Positions 7,909 to 22,743 of a stretch of DNA of 44,181 bases are shown piece after piece. The position numbers were made by a program, and so were the translations under genes. The stretch lies in NCBI GenBank assembly GCA_007692425.1, contig RECG01000022.1:1-44181 (forward strand), written 5' to 3'. The notes beneath the pieces were generated by a model. The model was not told where the DNA came from. It made no database searches and worked only from the letters and a program-made list of their open reading frames with translations. The stretch comes from Acholeplasmataceae bacterium (GTDB lineage Bacteria > Bacillota_I > Bacilli_A > Acholeplasmatales > Acholeplasmataceae). Positions within the stretch are counted from its first letter, which is position 1, and each line of letters starts with the position of its first letter.

Positions 7909-8442
7909 TTACCTCCTGTGGTTTTGACGCATCGGTGGATGGAAAAACCAACGACGTAGATAACTTGTAAATAAAAACCGGATCATGGTGAAGAAAACCG
8001 CGAAGACAATGATTTGTTCCACACCTAGAAAACGGAATCCTGTTGTCAACAACAGATCAACCGTATACATGATGAGAATGAAGACCATCAATGAAATCAG
8101 ACCCATGCTCATCAACATGACGCTCGTGAAATATTTGTATAAGAGGATCTTGGTCATGTTTTCAATGAGCGTGACGAGTGCGATGGCCAGGAAAAAACCG
8201 AGTAGTTCCAAAACGACAAAAGGCTGGTTAATCCCGGCGGAAAATCCAATCAGGGCAGCAGCGACAATCAAATTCACCATGAAAGACAGCATCAGATGAA
8301 TCAGGTAATTGGTATGAAGCAGAAACGTGATGCCAAACCGTTGCTTTTGATTCTTTTTATATTTCTTCAGTTGTTCGAGCAGCTCATTCATTTCTTCTTC
8401 GCTCAATTTGTCTTTCTTCTTGTCATCTTTTTTGGGATCCAC
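7909..8442 (-). CDS. four-span membrane protein, probably YvlD-like (phage holin 4 superfamily fold)
   Basis: 177 aa. A charged N-terminal tail (DPKKDDKKKDKLSEEEMNELLEQLKKYKK, about 35 residues, probably helical) is followed by four hydrophobic spans at about 48-68, 72-93, 105-128 and 138-160, and a basic end. The spacing of the spans and the position directly before hprK, downstream of uvrA, match Bacillus yvlD. Sequence identity to YvlD is not obvious by eye, so the name is inference from topology and synteny. The start is GTG 8442 behind GGGGGTG. Six bases separate it from hprK. YvlD-type proteins are linked to envelope stress in Bacillus; no function is shown here. Confidence 0.65.
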   Translation of the reverse strand: MDPKKDDKKKDKLSEEEMNELLEQLKKYKKNQKQRFGITFLLHTNYLIHLMLSFMVNLIVAAALIGFSAGINQPFVVLELLGFFLAIALVTLIENMTKILLYKYFTSVMLMSMGLISLMVFILIMYTVDLLLTTGFRFLGVEQIIVFAVFFTMIRFLFTSYLRRWFFHPPMRQNHRR

Positions 8443-8491
8443 CGGTTCACCCCCTGACCTTATTTCATTATAACAAATATCTGACGTTTTG

Positions 8492-14577
<6,086 letters not shown>

Positions 14578-14621
14578 GATGATCACCCCGTCTTATGATA
14601 GGCGCGCTCATCCCATATTAC

Positions 14622-16709
14622 TTAATTGACTTGACGTTTGACTTTTCTTAAGCCGGGGTGGCTTTCAAGTATTTTCTTGATGCCGTGTGGCAGCGCGAAT
14701 GCAATGGTCGCGACATCCCCTTCAATCGATACCACGACCCCTTTGCCAAAGGTGTTGTGCTCGATATGATCGCCGGTCTTGAGCAGGTTGCTGACCGGCG
14801 TCGCGGTCTCAATTGATTTCGGTTGGTCAAATGCGATGCGGGATTCCGTGATGAAGCGCGAGGGAAAACAGAATTTGACTGTGCCGAAAATCATCCGTTG
14901 GTCAGCGTAGCTCATATACAAACGTTCCTTTGCCCGGGTCATGCCGACATAGGCGACGCGACGTTCTTCTTCAAGTTCCACCGTGCCCAGCAATGACTGT
15001 GCACTTGGAAAAATGTTTTCTTCCAAGACCACCATGAATACGATCTTGAATTCCAATCCTTTGACCTGATGAACGGTTGACAACTTGACATGATTATGTT
15101 CTTCGACAGGCTTGTCAAGATCGGTATAAAGTGCGATCTGGTCCAAGAGTTGTGTCAGTTTGCTTTCGAACGATCCTTCGTAATATCGGTCACCCTGGGT
15201 GAAGACCGATTGTAACTCCTTGAGGTTGTCAATCCGATCATCGCTTAATTCATCCTGGTCGCTTCGCAACATATCGAGATACCCGGTCTTGTGCATGATG
15301 TAAGGGACGACTTGTTCAAGGTCAATCATCTGCATGATATCACCGTTCATGTCCAACACCATCTCTTTAAAGGTGTTGAGCGCGGTGTGTGCCTGAGGGG
15401 TGAGCCTGACATGATCAATCGCTTCAAACATCGACAAGCCGAGTTCTCTGGCTTGTTGTTCGAGCCTTTGGACGCTGACCATGCCAAGTGCCCGTTTCGG
15501 CACATTGATGATTCTTTTCAAGTAAAAATCCTGGGTCGGATCAAGGGCGATTCTGACATAGGCGAGCGCATCTTTGATTTCTCTGCGCTCATAAAAGGAA
15601 ATGCCACCATAGATGATGTAGGGAATGCCTTGTTTGATAAACGCATCTTCGAAGATGCGGCTCAAGGCGTTGTTGCGATACAAAACCGCGATATCCTCGT
15701 AACGGTAACCGAGGTTGACAAGCCGTTCGATTTCATTGACGACAAAATAGGTTTCACGATAATCGCTTTGGGCGTGGTGATACATCGGCGGATGCCCGAG
15801 CCCCAGGCTGCTTTCAAGGTTCTTGGCGGCGGGTCGGTTGATGTTGTAGCCGATCAACTGGTTGGCGGCCCTTAAAATCAAATTGGTTGACCGGTAGTTG
15901 TGTTCAAGCACGATTTTGTCTGCTTGGAAGTCTTTGATGAAGTCTTCGTTGTTTTGATAATGTGCGCCCCTGAAACCATAAATGCTTTGATCTGGGTCGC
16001 CGACGACAAAGACGTGCTTGTGTGTCTGTCCGAGCAGCTTGATGATTTGATATTGGATCTGGTCGGTGTCTTGGAACTCGTCGACCAAAATGTGTTCAAA
16101 ATACGTTTGATAATATTCTCTGATGTCTTTGTATCCTTGCAGCAATTCAAGCGTGTAGATTTCGAGATCATCAAAATCGACGAGTTGGTTTTCTCTGAGA
16201 TAACTTTGATAGGCTTTGTAGATGGCCTCCTCTTCGGTTCGCTCGAACTCGGGCAGACGCATGCTCTTATAACGGGAGATAATATTCTTATAATATCTCA
16301 AAGTCCGGTCTTTTTTGTCAATGTCCAATGTCTTGATCACGTCTTGAATGATGCGTTTGCCATCATCTTCATCAATGACGGTGAAATTCGGACGATAGTC
16401 GTAAGGTAATTCTGTGATGTGTCTTCGCAGGATTTGCAGGCCGAAAGCGTGAAAGGTGTAAAGCCAGACATCCATGGCATGAGGTCCGGTCATTTCGATG
16501 ACGCGTTGTTTCATTTCCCTGGCCGCCTTGTTCGTGAACGTCACGGCCAGGATCCGTTCCGCCCTGACATCGTTCATGATCAAGTATGCGATGCGCGTGG
16601 TCAGGGTGCGGGTTTTGCCTGTTCCCGCTCCGGCAACAACAAAAAGCGGTGCATGAGGATAGATGACCGCCTTTAATTGTGAATCGTTAAGTGTTGCCAG
16701 CCAGTTCAT
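14622..16709 (-). CDS. pcrA: ATP-dependent DNA helicase PcrA
   Basis: 695 aa, typical PcrA. Superfamily 1 3'-5' helicase acting in repair, rolling-circle replication and removal of RecA or stalled polymerase. Walker A VAGAGTGKTRT (27-33), VTFTNKAAREMK, DEFQDTDQIQ, VGDPDQSIYGFRGA, EHNYRST, STVHQVKGLEFKIV, EERRVAYVGMTRAK. The C-terminal Tudor-like domain (GDHIEHNTFGKGVVVSIEGD) that contacts RNA polymerase is present. ATG 16709; the ribosome binding site is modest (GGTGAG). Second gene of the glnS operon, 15 bases after glnS. Confidence 0.97.
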   Translation of the reverse strand: MNWLATLNDSQLKAVIYPHAPLFVVAGAGTGKTRTLTTRIAYLIMNDVRAERILAVTFTNKAAREMKQRVIEMTGPHAMDVWLYTFHAFGLQILRRHITELPYDYRPNFTVIDEDDGKRIIQDVIKTLDIDKKDRTLRYYKNIISRYKSMRLPEFERTEEEAIYKAYQSYLRENQLVDFDDLEIYTLELLQGYKDIREYYQTYFEHILVDEFQDTDQIQYQIIKLLGQTHKHVFVVGDPDQSIYGFRGAHYQNNEDFIKDFQADKIVLEHNYRSTNLILRAANQLIGYNINRPAAKNLESSLGLGHPPMYHHAQSDYRETYFVVNEIERLVNLGYRYEDIAVLYRNNALSRIFEDAFIKQGIPYIIYGGISFYERREIKDALAYVRIALDPTQDFYLKRIINVPKRALGMVSVQRLEQQARELGLSMFEAIDHVRLTPQAHTALNTFKEMVLDMNGDIMQMIDLEQVVPYIMHKTGYLDMLRSDQDELSDDRIDNLKELQSVFTQGDRYYEGSFESKLTQLLDQIALYTDLDKPVEEHNHVKLSTVHQVKGLEFKIVFMVVLEENIFPSAQSLLGTVELEEERRVAYVGMTRAKERLYMSYADQRMIFGTVKFCFPSRFITESRIAFDQPKSIETATPVSNLLKTGDHIEHNTFGKGVVVSIEGDVATIAFALPHGIKKILESHPGLRKVKRQVN

Positions 16710-16724
16710 GGCTCACCAGCTTTC

Positions 16725-18356
16725 TTATTTGTAGGAGCTTTTCAGAGGCACGATTTCATTCAAGACAGGTTTGCCTGGTGTGCTGGATGGATCAATGCTG
16801 AAATAGCCGTTTCTGATTAATTGAAACTTGTCTCCGTCCGATACCTCTTCAAGCGCGGCTTCGACATAACCTGCCTGACTGGTCCATGACGCCGGGTTGA
16901 AGCGCATCATCAAATCGCCTGTTTCCTCTTCCTTGATCATCGGACCAAAGAAATGAAACGTGGCGGGAACGGCTTTTGATGCCTCGACAAAATGAATCGT
17001 GCCGTTGGGCTTGCGTGCGGAAAAACCTGATCCGCTCAATGTTTCAGGATCATATGTCACCAACACTTCTTTGACATGACCGTTTTCATCTTTGACCACA
17101 TCATGACATTTGATGAAATAAGCGTTGAAAAGACGAACTTCATCACCAACGGACAGACGCTTGAATTTCTTATTTGGTTTTTCGATGACGAAATCTTCTG
17201 TCTCAATATACAGGTGTCTCGAAAAAGCAACCTTCTTGGTTCCCATTTCAGGTTTTTCAATATGCCACGGCGCTTCAATATACTCAATCTTGTCTTCCGG
17301 ATAGTTGGTCACGGTGACTTTGAGGGGGTCGATGACCGCCATGGCACGTCTGGCGCTTGCTGACAAGTCATCCCGCAATGCCGCCTCAAGCATGTCGATG
17401 CCGATGTTTGAATTGATTTTGGACAGTCCGGCTGAAAGAATGAAGTGACGGATGGATGCCGGGGTGTAGCCACGGCGTCTTAAACCCGATAATGTCGGCA
17501 TGCGCGGGTCATCCCAGCCGATGACCTTGCCTTCTTCGACAAGGGTCCGTAAAAGCCGTTTGCTCATGACGGTGTTTTCAATGCCTAATCTGCCAAATTC
17601 GATTTGCCTTGGTATGTCGGGCATTTCCGTTTCACGGACGAACCAGTCATAAAGCGGCCGGTGGTCTTCAAACTCCAGACTGCATAACGAATGCGTGATG
17701 CCTTCGATGGCGTCTTCAAGCGGATGAGCGTAGTCGTACATAGGATAGATGCACCATGTTTTGCCTGTATTGTGGTGTTCGGCGTAAGAGATGCGGTAGA
17801 TGACCGGGTCCCGCATGTTCATGTTGGGGCTCTTCATGTCGATCTTGGCGCGCAGGACACATTCGCCTTCCTTGAATTTGCCTGCTTTCATGTCCAGAAA
17901 CAGAGCTTTGTTATCTTCAATGGCGCGGTGGCGGTAGGGTGATTCAACGCCGGCCGTCGTGAGATTGCCACGTTGTCTGGCGATGTCTTCTGCCGACGAA
18001 TGGTCGACATAGGCAAGACCTTTGTCGATCAGGATCAAAGCGCGTTTAAACATCTCGGCGAAATAATCCGAGGCGAAAAAAATGTTTTTCGGCTCATAGC
18101 CCAGCCAGCGGATGTCTTCAAGGATGGCCTTGACATAAACATCGTCTTCCTTGGTCGGATTGGTGTCATCATAACGCAGGTTGGTGTATCCGCCAAAGTG
18201 CTTGGCCAGTTCAAAGTTGATGACGACCGCCCTGGCGTGACCGATATGCAAGAATCCATTGGGTTCCGGTGGAAACCGTGTAATGATTTCCTTGTGTTTG
18301 CCCGAAGCCAGGTCTTGCTCGATGATGGTCTTGATAAAATTGGATTGGATTTCCAC
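16725..18356 (-). CDS. glnS: glutaminyl-tRNA synthetase
   Basis: 543-aa class I synthetase that charges tRNA-Gln directly. RFPPEPNGFLHIGHARA with HIGH at 37-40, LRYDDTNPTKED, the VMSKRLL KMSKS-like loop, DDPRMPTLSGLRRRGYTP, and the two C-terminal anticodon-binding beta-barrels are visible. These are GlnRS-specific rather than GluRS features, and the ASGKHKEIITRFPPEPNG opening matches the E. coli-type enzyme. The chosen start is GTG 18356: AGAGGTGA stands five bases upstream, and the promoter at 18382-18410 would start RNA at or after the upstream in-frame ATG 18383. Most Bacilli lack GlnRS and use GatCAB amidation, so acquisition by transfer is likely. First gene of a 12-gene operon. Confidence 0.93.
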   Translation of the reverse strand: MEIQSNFIKTIIEQDLASGKHKEIITRFPPEPNGFLHIGHARAVVINFELAKHFGGYTNLRYDDTNPTKEDDVYVKAILEDIRWLGYEPKNIFFASDYFAEMFKRALILIDKGLAYVDHSSAEDIARQRGNLTTAGVESPYRHRAIEDNKALFLDMKAGKFKEGECVLRAKIDMKSPNMNMRDPVIYRISYAEHHNTGKTWCIYPMYDYAHPLEDAIEGITHSLCSLEFEDHRPLYDWFVRETEMPDIPRQIEFGRLGIENTVMSKRLLRTLVEEGKVIGWDDPRMPTLSGLRRRGYTPASIRHFILSAGLSKINSNIGIDMLEAALRDDLSASARRAMAVIDPLKVTVTNYPEDKIEYIEAPWHIEKPEMGTKKVAFSRHLYIETEDFVIEKPNKKFKRLSVGDEVRLFNAYFIKCHDVVKDENGHVKEVLVTYDPETLSGSGFSARKPNGTIHFVEASKAVPATFHFFGPMIKEEETGDLMMRFNPASWTSQAGYVEAALEEVSDGDKFQLIRNGYFSIDPSSTPGKPVLNEIVPLKSSYK

Positions 18357-18381
18357 GAGAATCACCTCTTTTGTCTCATTC

Positions 18382-18410
18382 ATTATATGATAAATCCGTC
18401 TAAACTACAA
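18382..18410 (-). promoter_or_regulatory. sigma-A-type promoter of the glnS-pcrA-ligA-uvrA-hprK operon
   Basis: TTGTAG (18405-18410), 17-base spacer, perfect TATAAT (18382-18387). The predicted RNA start is about 20 bases before GTG 18356, leaving no room for a T-box or other riboswitch leader. No other comparable promoter was seen between here and acpS, about 15 kb downstream. Confidence 0.8.
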
Positions 18411-18421
18411 GGAGACATATG

Positions 18422-18450
18422 AAAAACCGACCGTTCAAAGAACGGCCGGC
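18422..18450 (-). terminator. rho-independent terminator of the 562-aa gene
   Basis: On the minus strand GCCGGCCGTTC, loop TTTG, AACGGTCGG, then TTTTT. Nine to ten pairs with one mismatch. It lies 19 bases after the stop of the gene at 18469-20157 and just upstream of the glnS promoter. Confidence 0.85.
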
Positions 18451-18468
18451 ATGATGACTTGCAAAACA

Positions 18469-20157
18469 TCAGGGTTGTTCTGGTAGAAAACCATAGAGAT
18501 CACTAAAATCAAAATCATAGTCATCGAGATCACCAAAGGCATCAAGCAAATCCTGGACGAGCTCTTGTTGTTGCTGTTCTGTCAGGTTTTCATAAACATC
18601 CAGTAATGCCTCAATGGCTTCACTCGTGTCTGCTTCCGGATTAATCAGGCTGTCAATCACGTCATTGATGGCGTCGTTAAGCGCCGGCGGATATTCCGGG
18701 TTGTTTTGGATGGTTTCCAATACATCTTGGATGGCTTGTTGGATTTCAGCATAGGGGATGGTCTCATTAAGGGTAACATAGACGCGCAGGCGGTTGTTGA
18801 CGACTGTCACGGATTCAATGTTCAAGCCGGCGCTGCTGACCTGCGTTCCGAAGTCGCGAATGATGAACGTGCCTTCACTGATGAAGTCGCTGTCACCAAT
18901 CAGGACAAGAATGTTTTGGATGTCTTCTCCTGAAAGCGACACTTGTCCGGCGACAAGTTCTTCGAGATGAATGCGAAGGTCGTTGCCGTCAGCCTGGGCG
19001 GTTGCCCTGATCTTGATCACGGTTTGGAAACGATGTGCACTGTTATCAAGTTTTTCAATGGTGATGGGGATGTTGATGTACATGTGCTCATCGATTGTGA
19101 CAAAAGGCGGCATGGCTTTCATCAAATAGGAATCGAACAGCTCCGTGGCATGAAGCGTGCCGTCATCTTCGATGGCGTCTTTGAGGAAGAAGTCAAACAT
19201 GCGGTTAAGCAAAAGATGGTCGAGTTCAATATAAGGATTGATCGTGGTGGCGTCCAGCGTGGAGAACAGCAGATAACTCGCTTTGGCGGTAAGAATGTCT
19301 TGTAACTGTGAATTTTCCGTGATTCTTAATGCCGGGTCGAGTTCAAAGACGGGTGTGGTCACATCGCGGGTTCTCCCAAGTGCCAAATCCGCTGTGAAGT
19401 TGCCCTCTCTGACTCCGATATCCAAAAGTTCGTTTTGTTCGATAAATTGCATGAGCGAATTGACCAGGGCGGCACTTTGCGGGTCGCCTTCAAGCATGGT
19501 GGCCATCATGTTTTCGACATCCACACGCAATTCTCGTTCGGCCGGGCTGAAATGAACCAATCCACCAAGCTGGGTGTTGATGGTGTCCTCGATATTCATG
19601 CCCATGGCACGTTCGGCCACCCAGCTGACGGCATTGAACATCCACGCCATGGGAATTCTGCCCACATTGACCTTGTCAAGTGTGAGCACGACTTCCGAGG
19701 TGTCGGCTGTCAACTTGAAAACCATCAGCAAGTTGGTTTTATACGTAAACGACGAGACAAAGACATGAACGCCGCTTTCAATTTCAATGGTATCGTCTTT
19801 AAATCGGATCCATGTGCCTTGATAACCGAAATAATCCTGTTTGATGACATAGTCGCGTTGATCCGTGGTCGGCGCGTCAGGGTCCGCATAATGGATATTT
19901 CGTTCACGCAAGGTGTTGAGCAGGATGGCGTTGGCCTGTTGTTGTGTGAATGCGACGCTGATGACCGAGTCGTCGTCATGATCTTCAAGAAAGAGGTCTA
20001 TCTCTTCCTTGACCATGTCGCCCAGACTGATCGTTGCCGGCTCTTGGAAATCCTCAAGCGGGATTGAAACGTTGGTGTAGGTCATCACCACAAACAAAAC
20101 GGGGAAAAAGAGAATGGCCAAAATCGGCAGAACAATGATCTTGAATAGAAATCGCAT
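18469..20157 (-). CDS. signal-anchored extracytoplasmic protein with duplicated YpmS-like beta-rich domain
   Basis: 562 aa; no confident family. One N-terminal membrane span (residues about 5-27), then an entirely outside protein. Two halves look related. The first has SVAFTQQQANAILLNTL, then strands (TIEIESGVHVFV) and a VVLTLDKVNVGRIP segment. The second has YIELDHLLLNRMFDFFL, then MYINIPITIEKL and DLRIHLEELVAGQVSLS. This 'N-x-L-L helix, strands, hydrophobic Gly strand' layout recalls YpmS/DUF2140 proteins. The C-terminal 100 residues are acidic and helical (EAIEALLDVYENLTEQQQQEL), ending DYDFDFSDLYGF. ATG 20157 follows GGGTGG. It stands alone: terminators on both sides and a weak candidate promoter (TTGTTT-17-TAAGAT) upstream. 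A role in the envelope is inference. Confidence 0.7.
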   Translation of the reverse strand: MRFLFKIIVLPILAILFFPVLFVVMTYTNVSIPLEDFQEPATISLGDMVKEEIDLFLEDHDDDSVISVAFTQQQANAILLNTLRERNIHYADPDAPTTDQRDYVIKQDYFGYQGTWIRFKDDTIEIESGVHVFVSSFTYKTNLLMVFKLTADTSEVVLTLDKVNVGRIPMAWMFNAVSWVAERAMGMNIEDTINTQLGGLVHFSPAERELRVDVENMMATMLEGDPQSAALVNSLMQFIEQNELLDIGVREGNFTADLALGRTRDVTTPVFELDPALRITENSQLQDILTAKASYLLFSTLDATTINPYIELDHLLLNRMFDFFLKDAIEDDGTLHATELFDSYLMKAMPPFVTIDEHMYINIPITIEKLDNSAHRFQTVIKIRATAQADGNDLRIHLEELVAGQVSLSGEDIQNILVLIGDSDFISEGTFIIRDFGTQVSSAGLNIESVTVVNNRLRVYVTLNETIPYAEIQQAIQDVLETIQNNPEYPPALNDAINDVIDSLINPEADTSEAIEALLDVYENLTEQQQQELVQDLLDAFGDLDDYDFDFSDLYGFLPEQP

Positions 20158-20234
20158 ATGCTATACCACCCTTTCGTGATTCCATCTTAATCCTTTATGT
20201 GAAAAAAAACAATATCTTTACCTTCTCAAGCAAA

Positions 20235-20268
20235 GAAACAACCTGAACGCTGTCATTCAGATTGTTTC
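20235..20268 (-). terminator. rho-independent terminator overlapping the tsaD stop codon
   Basis: Minus strand: GAAACAATCTGAA, an 8-base loop, then TTCAGGTTGTTTC, a 13-pair stem with one G-T pair, followed by a short T-rich tract. The TGA stop of tsaD (20257-20259) lies in the left arm. It ends the yugI-pgi-tsaEB-rimI-tsaD operon. Confidence 0.8.
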
Positions 20269-21258
20269 AAAGTTAATGATTGATTGTCCGCCCAGCACGT
20301 AGTCCGGGTGGGGTCCTTCATGAAGAAATTGATAATGGGCCGCAGCCGCGATCATCGCGGCGTTATCCGTGCAATACTGCATGCTGGGAATTAAGATTTC
20401 GCGGTCGGGAATTTCTTTGACAATCCGTTGACGCAGGCCGCGATTGGCCGCGACACCACCAGAGACAATGATTTGTTTGACGTCATAAGCTTGTGCGGCC
20501 TGTCTTGTTTTTTCAATCAAGACATCCAGTACGCTTGTCTGGAAAGAGGCACACATGTCATTGATGCGGATTTCCTCTCCGCGTTGTCTGGCATGATGAA
20601 CAGTATTGATGACGGCGCTTTTCAAACCTGAAAAACTGAAATTGTATGCGCTCCGGTCCAAATAAGACCTTGGCAAATCATAGGTGTCTTTTCCTTGAGC
20701 AGCCAATTTGTCGACAATCGGTCCGCCAGGATAGGATAAGCCCAGTGTGCGGGCGACCTTGTCATAGGCCTCACCGACGGCGTCATCGAGCGTGGTGCCA
20801 AGCATGTGGAAGTCCATATGTCCTTTCAGGTAGAGCAGTTCGGTGTGACCGCCTGATACCAACAGGGCGAGTGCGGGAAACGTCATCTCGTGTTCGAGGC
20901 TGACCGCATAGATGTGTCCAATCAGATGGTTGACACCGATCAACGGTTTTTGATGGGCAAACGCGAAGGCGGTTGCCGCATTGATGCCGACCAAAAGCGA
21001 CCCGATCAGGCCGGGTCCCTTGGTTACCGCCACCAAATCAATCGCTTCAGGTTTGATGTCTGCTTGGACAAGCGCCTGATCAAACACCTTGGTCATATGT
21101 GCGACGTGGTTGCGGGAGGCGATTTCAGGGACGACGCCTCCATAAGTCTGATGAATGTCAATTTGTGAAAGCACGATGTGTGCGCGCACGTCCTTGCCAT
21201 CTTTGAGAATGGCGACGCTGGTTTCATCGCAACTTGTTTCAACAGCTAAAATAATCAT
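20257..21258 (-). CDS. tsaD: tRNA N6-threonylcarbamoyladenosine synthase, catalytic subunit
   Basis: 333 aa, normal length. TsaD transfers threonylcarbamoyl from its AMP adduct to A37 of ANN-decoding tRNAs, working with TsaB and TsaE. ASKHA fold: [13 protein letters not shown] at the N-terminus; metal-binding His pair in [58 protein letters not shown]. The start is ATG 21258 behind AAAGGAGAT; the open frame upstream is inside rimI. One base separates the rimI stop from the ATG. Last gene of the tsaE-tsaB-rimI-tsaD cluster, the classical Bacilli order. Confidence 0.97.
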   Translation of the reverse strand: MIILAVETSCDETSVAILKDGKDVRAHIVLSQIDIHQTYGGVVPEIASRNHVAHMTKVFDQALVQADIKPEAIDLVAVTKGPGLIGSLLVGINAATAFAFAHQKPLIGVNHLIGHIYAVSLEHEMTFPALALLVSGGHTELLYLKGHMDFHMLGTTLDDAVGEAYDKVARTLGLSYPGGPIVDKLAAQGKDTYDLPRSYLDRSAYNFSFSGLKSAVINTVHHARQRGEEIRINDMCASFQTSVLDVLIEKTRQAAQAYDVKQIIVSGGVAANRGLRQRIVKEIPDREILIPSMQYCTDNAAMIAAAAHYQFLHEGPHPDYVLGGQSIINFETI

Positions 21259-21259
21259 G

Positions 21260-21691
21260 TCATATCTCCTTTGAAAGGACAACGGCGTCCTCGGATTCAT
21301 AATAGTGTTTACGGATGTGAGAACGCTCAAAACCGTGTTTGATATAAAACGCTTGTGCGGCGGCGTTGCTTTTTCTGACTTCAAGGGTAATGTGCTTGAC
21401 GCCTTGTCGCATCACGAAGTCAAGGGCGTATTCAAGCAGTTTGGATCCATGTCCTTGTCTTTGGTGTTCGGGATCGACCGCCACATTCATCATCTCGGCA
21501 TCCGGTGTGACAATCCTTAATCCTAAATAAGCGATGATGTGTCGATTCATTTCGCCGACCACATAATAAGCAAAAGGATTGTCAGTCAATTCTTGGACCA
21601 AAAAGTCAGGTCCGAGTGACTGTTTGAAAACTTTGTTTTCAAGCATCACGATGCTCTTGACATCTTCAAGTCTTGCTTTTCTGATGTTCAT
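21260..21691 (-). CDS. rimI: GNAT N-acetyltransferase, ribosomal protein S18-alanine acetyltransferase RimI-like
   Basis: 143 aa GNAT protein. It begins [19 protein letters not shown]; the acetyl-CoA site is [15 protein letters not shown] (Q-x-x-G-x-G) near 80; the C-terminal [13 protein letters not shown] strand-helix is typical of RimI. The start at ATG 21691 is chosen by homology pattern; the ribosome binding site is weak, and the first 26 bases overlap the tsaB end, so coupled translation is likely. The position between tsaB and tsaD is the family's usual place; it acetylates an N-terminus, classically of ribosomal protein S18. Substrate in this organism is inferred. Confidence 0.88.
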   Translation of the reverse strand: MNIRKARLEDVKSIVMLENKVFKQSLGPDFLVQELTDNPFAYYVVGEMNRHIIAYLGLRIVTPDAEMMNVAVDPEHQRQGHGSKLLEYALDFVMRQGVKHITLEVRKSNAAAQAFYIKHGFERSHIRKHYYESEDAVVLSKEI

Positions 21692-22277
21692 TGGCTTCTG
21701 CTTCGGTGATTCGTAAATAGTTGGGCACGAGGTTGTGGACATCCTCGACCAAGACGGCCCGCTCAAGAATGCGGGGGACGGAAACCTCGTAATGCCGTTC
21801 ACTGATAAAGACTGCTTCGGCGGATTGATACGCTTCTGTTTGAGAAAATTCAGCAAAAGGCCTCAATTGATCTGCCATGATGACGGCGCCGTTTTCATAG
21901 ACAGCCGAAAAGACATTGCCGCGTCTGGCATCAGTCATGGCTGCGATGCGTCCTTGATAACCGCTCGTGAGAAAAAAGAGACTGCTGACTGTTTTCAGTG
22001 GCATGTTTTTCGTATAGGCAAGCATTTTACCGACCATCACGGCAATTCTGAGTCCTGTGTATGAGCCCGGTCCGACCCCGATGATAATCTCGTCAATCCG
22101 GTCAAGTGTGAGTTTGTTTCTTTTCAACATCTGGTCAATACGATCAATCAAATACTTGGCGTGGTCGCGTTGTGCGATACGAATGGAAAAATCCTTGAGT
22201 TGGTCACCACGGGCGTAGCCGATATACATCAGGTGGGTGGAGACATCAAACAAGAGGCGCTTGGGTATTTTGCTCAT
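21666..22277 (-). CDS. tsaB: t6A synthesis protein TsaB
   Basis: 203 aa, within the range for TsaB, an inactive paralogue of TsaD that acts as its partner. LLFDVSTHLMYIGYA replaces the usual LAIDTS opening; GVGPGSYTGLRIAVMVGKMLA is the hallmark segment; AAMTDARRGNVFSAVYE follows. ATG 22277 overlaps the tsaE stop by four bases (ATGA). Confidence 0.94.
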   Translation of the reverse strand: MSKIPKRLLFDVSTHLMYIGYARGDQLKDFSIRIAQRDHAKYLIDRIDQMLKRNKLTLDRIDEIIIGVGPGSYTGLRIAVMVGKMLAYTKNMPLKTVSSLFFLTSGYQGRIAAMTDARRGNVFSAVYENGAVIMADQLRPFAEFSQTEAYQSAEAVFISERHYEVSVPRILERAVLVEDVHNLVPNYLRITEAEANEHQKSKT

Positions 22278-22732
22278 ATGTATTGCACCGCCCTTTTACA
22301 TGGATAACCCACACACTCCATGGTGATGTCGCGGGTTTCATCGCCGGTTTTGTTGATGCCGACCAACAGGTGGTCGTTTGGCAATAAGGCCTTGACGTTG
22401 TAAGGCCATTCAATGACGACCATGCCATCACCGTCGATGTATTCTTCCAGATCAAAATCATTGCCAATCTGGTCAAGGCGATAGAGATCCAAGTGAAAAA
22501 AGGTGCATTCTATGTTGTCGGTGTCATATTTCTTCATGATGGTAAAGGTCGGACTGTTGACGATTTCTTTGACATTGAGGGCGCGTGCCAGACCTTTGGC
22601 GAATGTGGTCTTGCCGGATCCGAGTTCACCATTCAATAAAATGACGACCCGTTTTTCAGATTTGAGCAGCAAACCCAGTTCGTAGCCGATCATTTCGGTT
22701 TCTTTGGCTGAGTGCGATTGTTTATGTTTCAT
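22274..22732 (-). CDS. tsaE: t6A synthesis ATPase TsaE
   Basis: 152-aa P-loop ATPase of the TsaBDE complex. Walker A NGELGSGKTTFAKGL near 33-47; switch region VNSPTFTIMKKY; FHLDLYRLDQ; VVIEWPYN. It starts 11 bases after the pgi stop. It resets the TsaB-TsaD complex between catalytic rounds. TsaC (the threonylcarbamoyl-AMP maker) is not in the window. Confidence 0.95.
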   Translation of the reverse strand: MKHKQSHSAKETEMIGYELGLLLKSEKRVVILLNGELGSGKTTFAKGLARALNVKEIVNSPTFTIMKKYDTDNIECTFFHLDLYRLDQIGNDFDLEEYIDGDGMVVIEWPYNVKALLPNDHLLVGINKTGDETRDITMECVGYPCKRAVQYI

Positions 22733-22743
22733 GTGTGTGTCTC

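Noticed and set aside
15291-15875. Open frame (+), 194 codons, antisense to pcrA
   Set aside because: Lies wholly within a well-conserved helicase gene; peptide shows no recognisable domain.
18357-18446. T-box or riboswitch leader before glnS (and before lysS at 38410-38445)
   Set aside because: Promoters lie about 20-30 bases from the start codons, leaving no room for a leader RNA.
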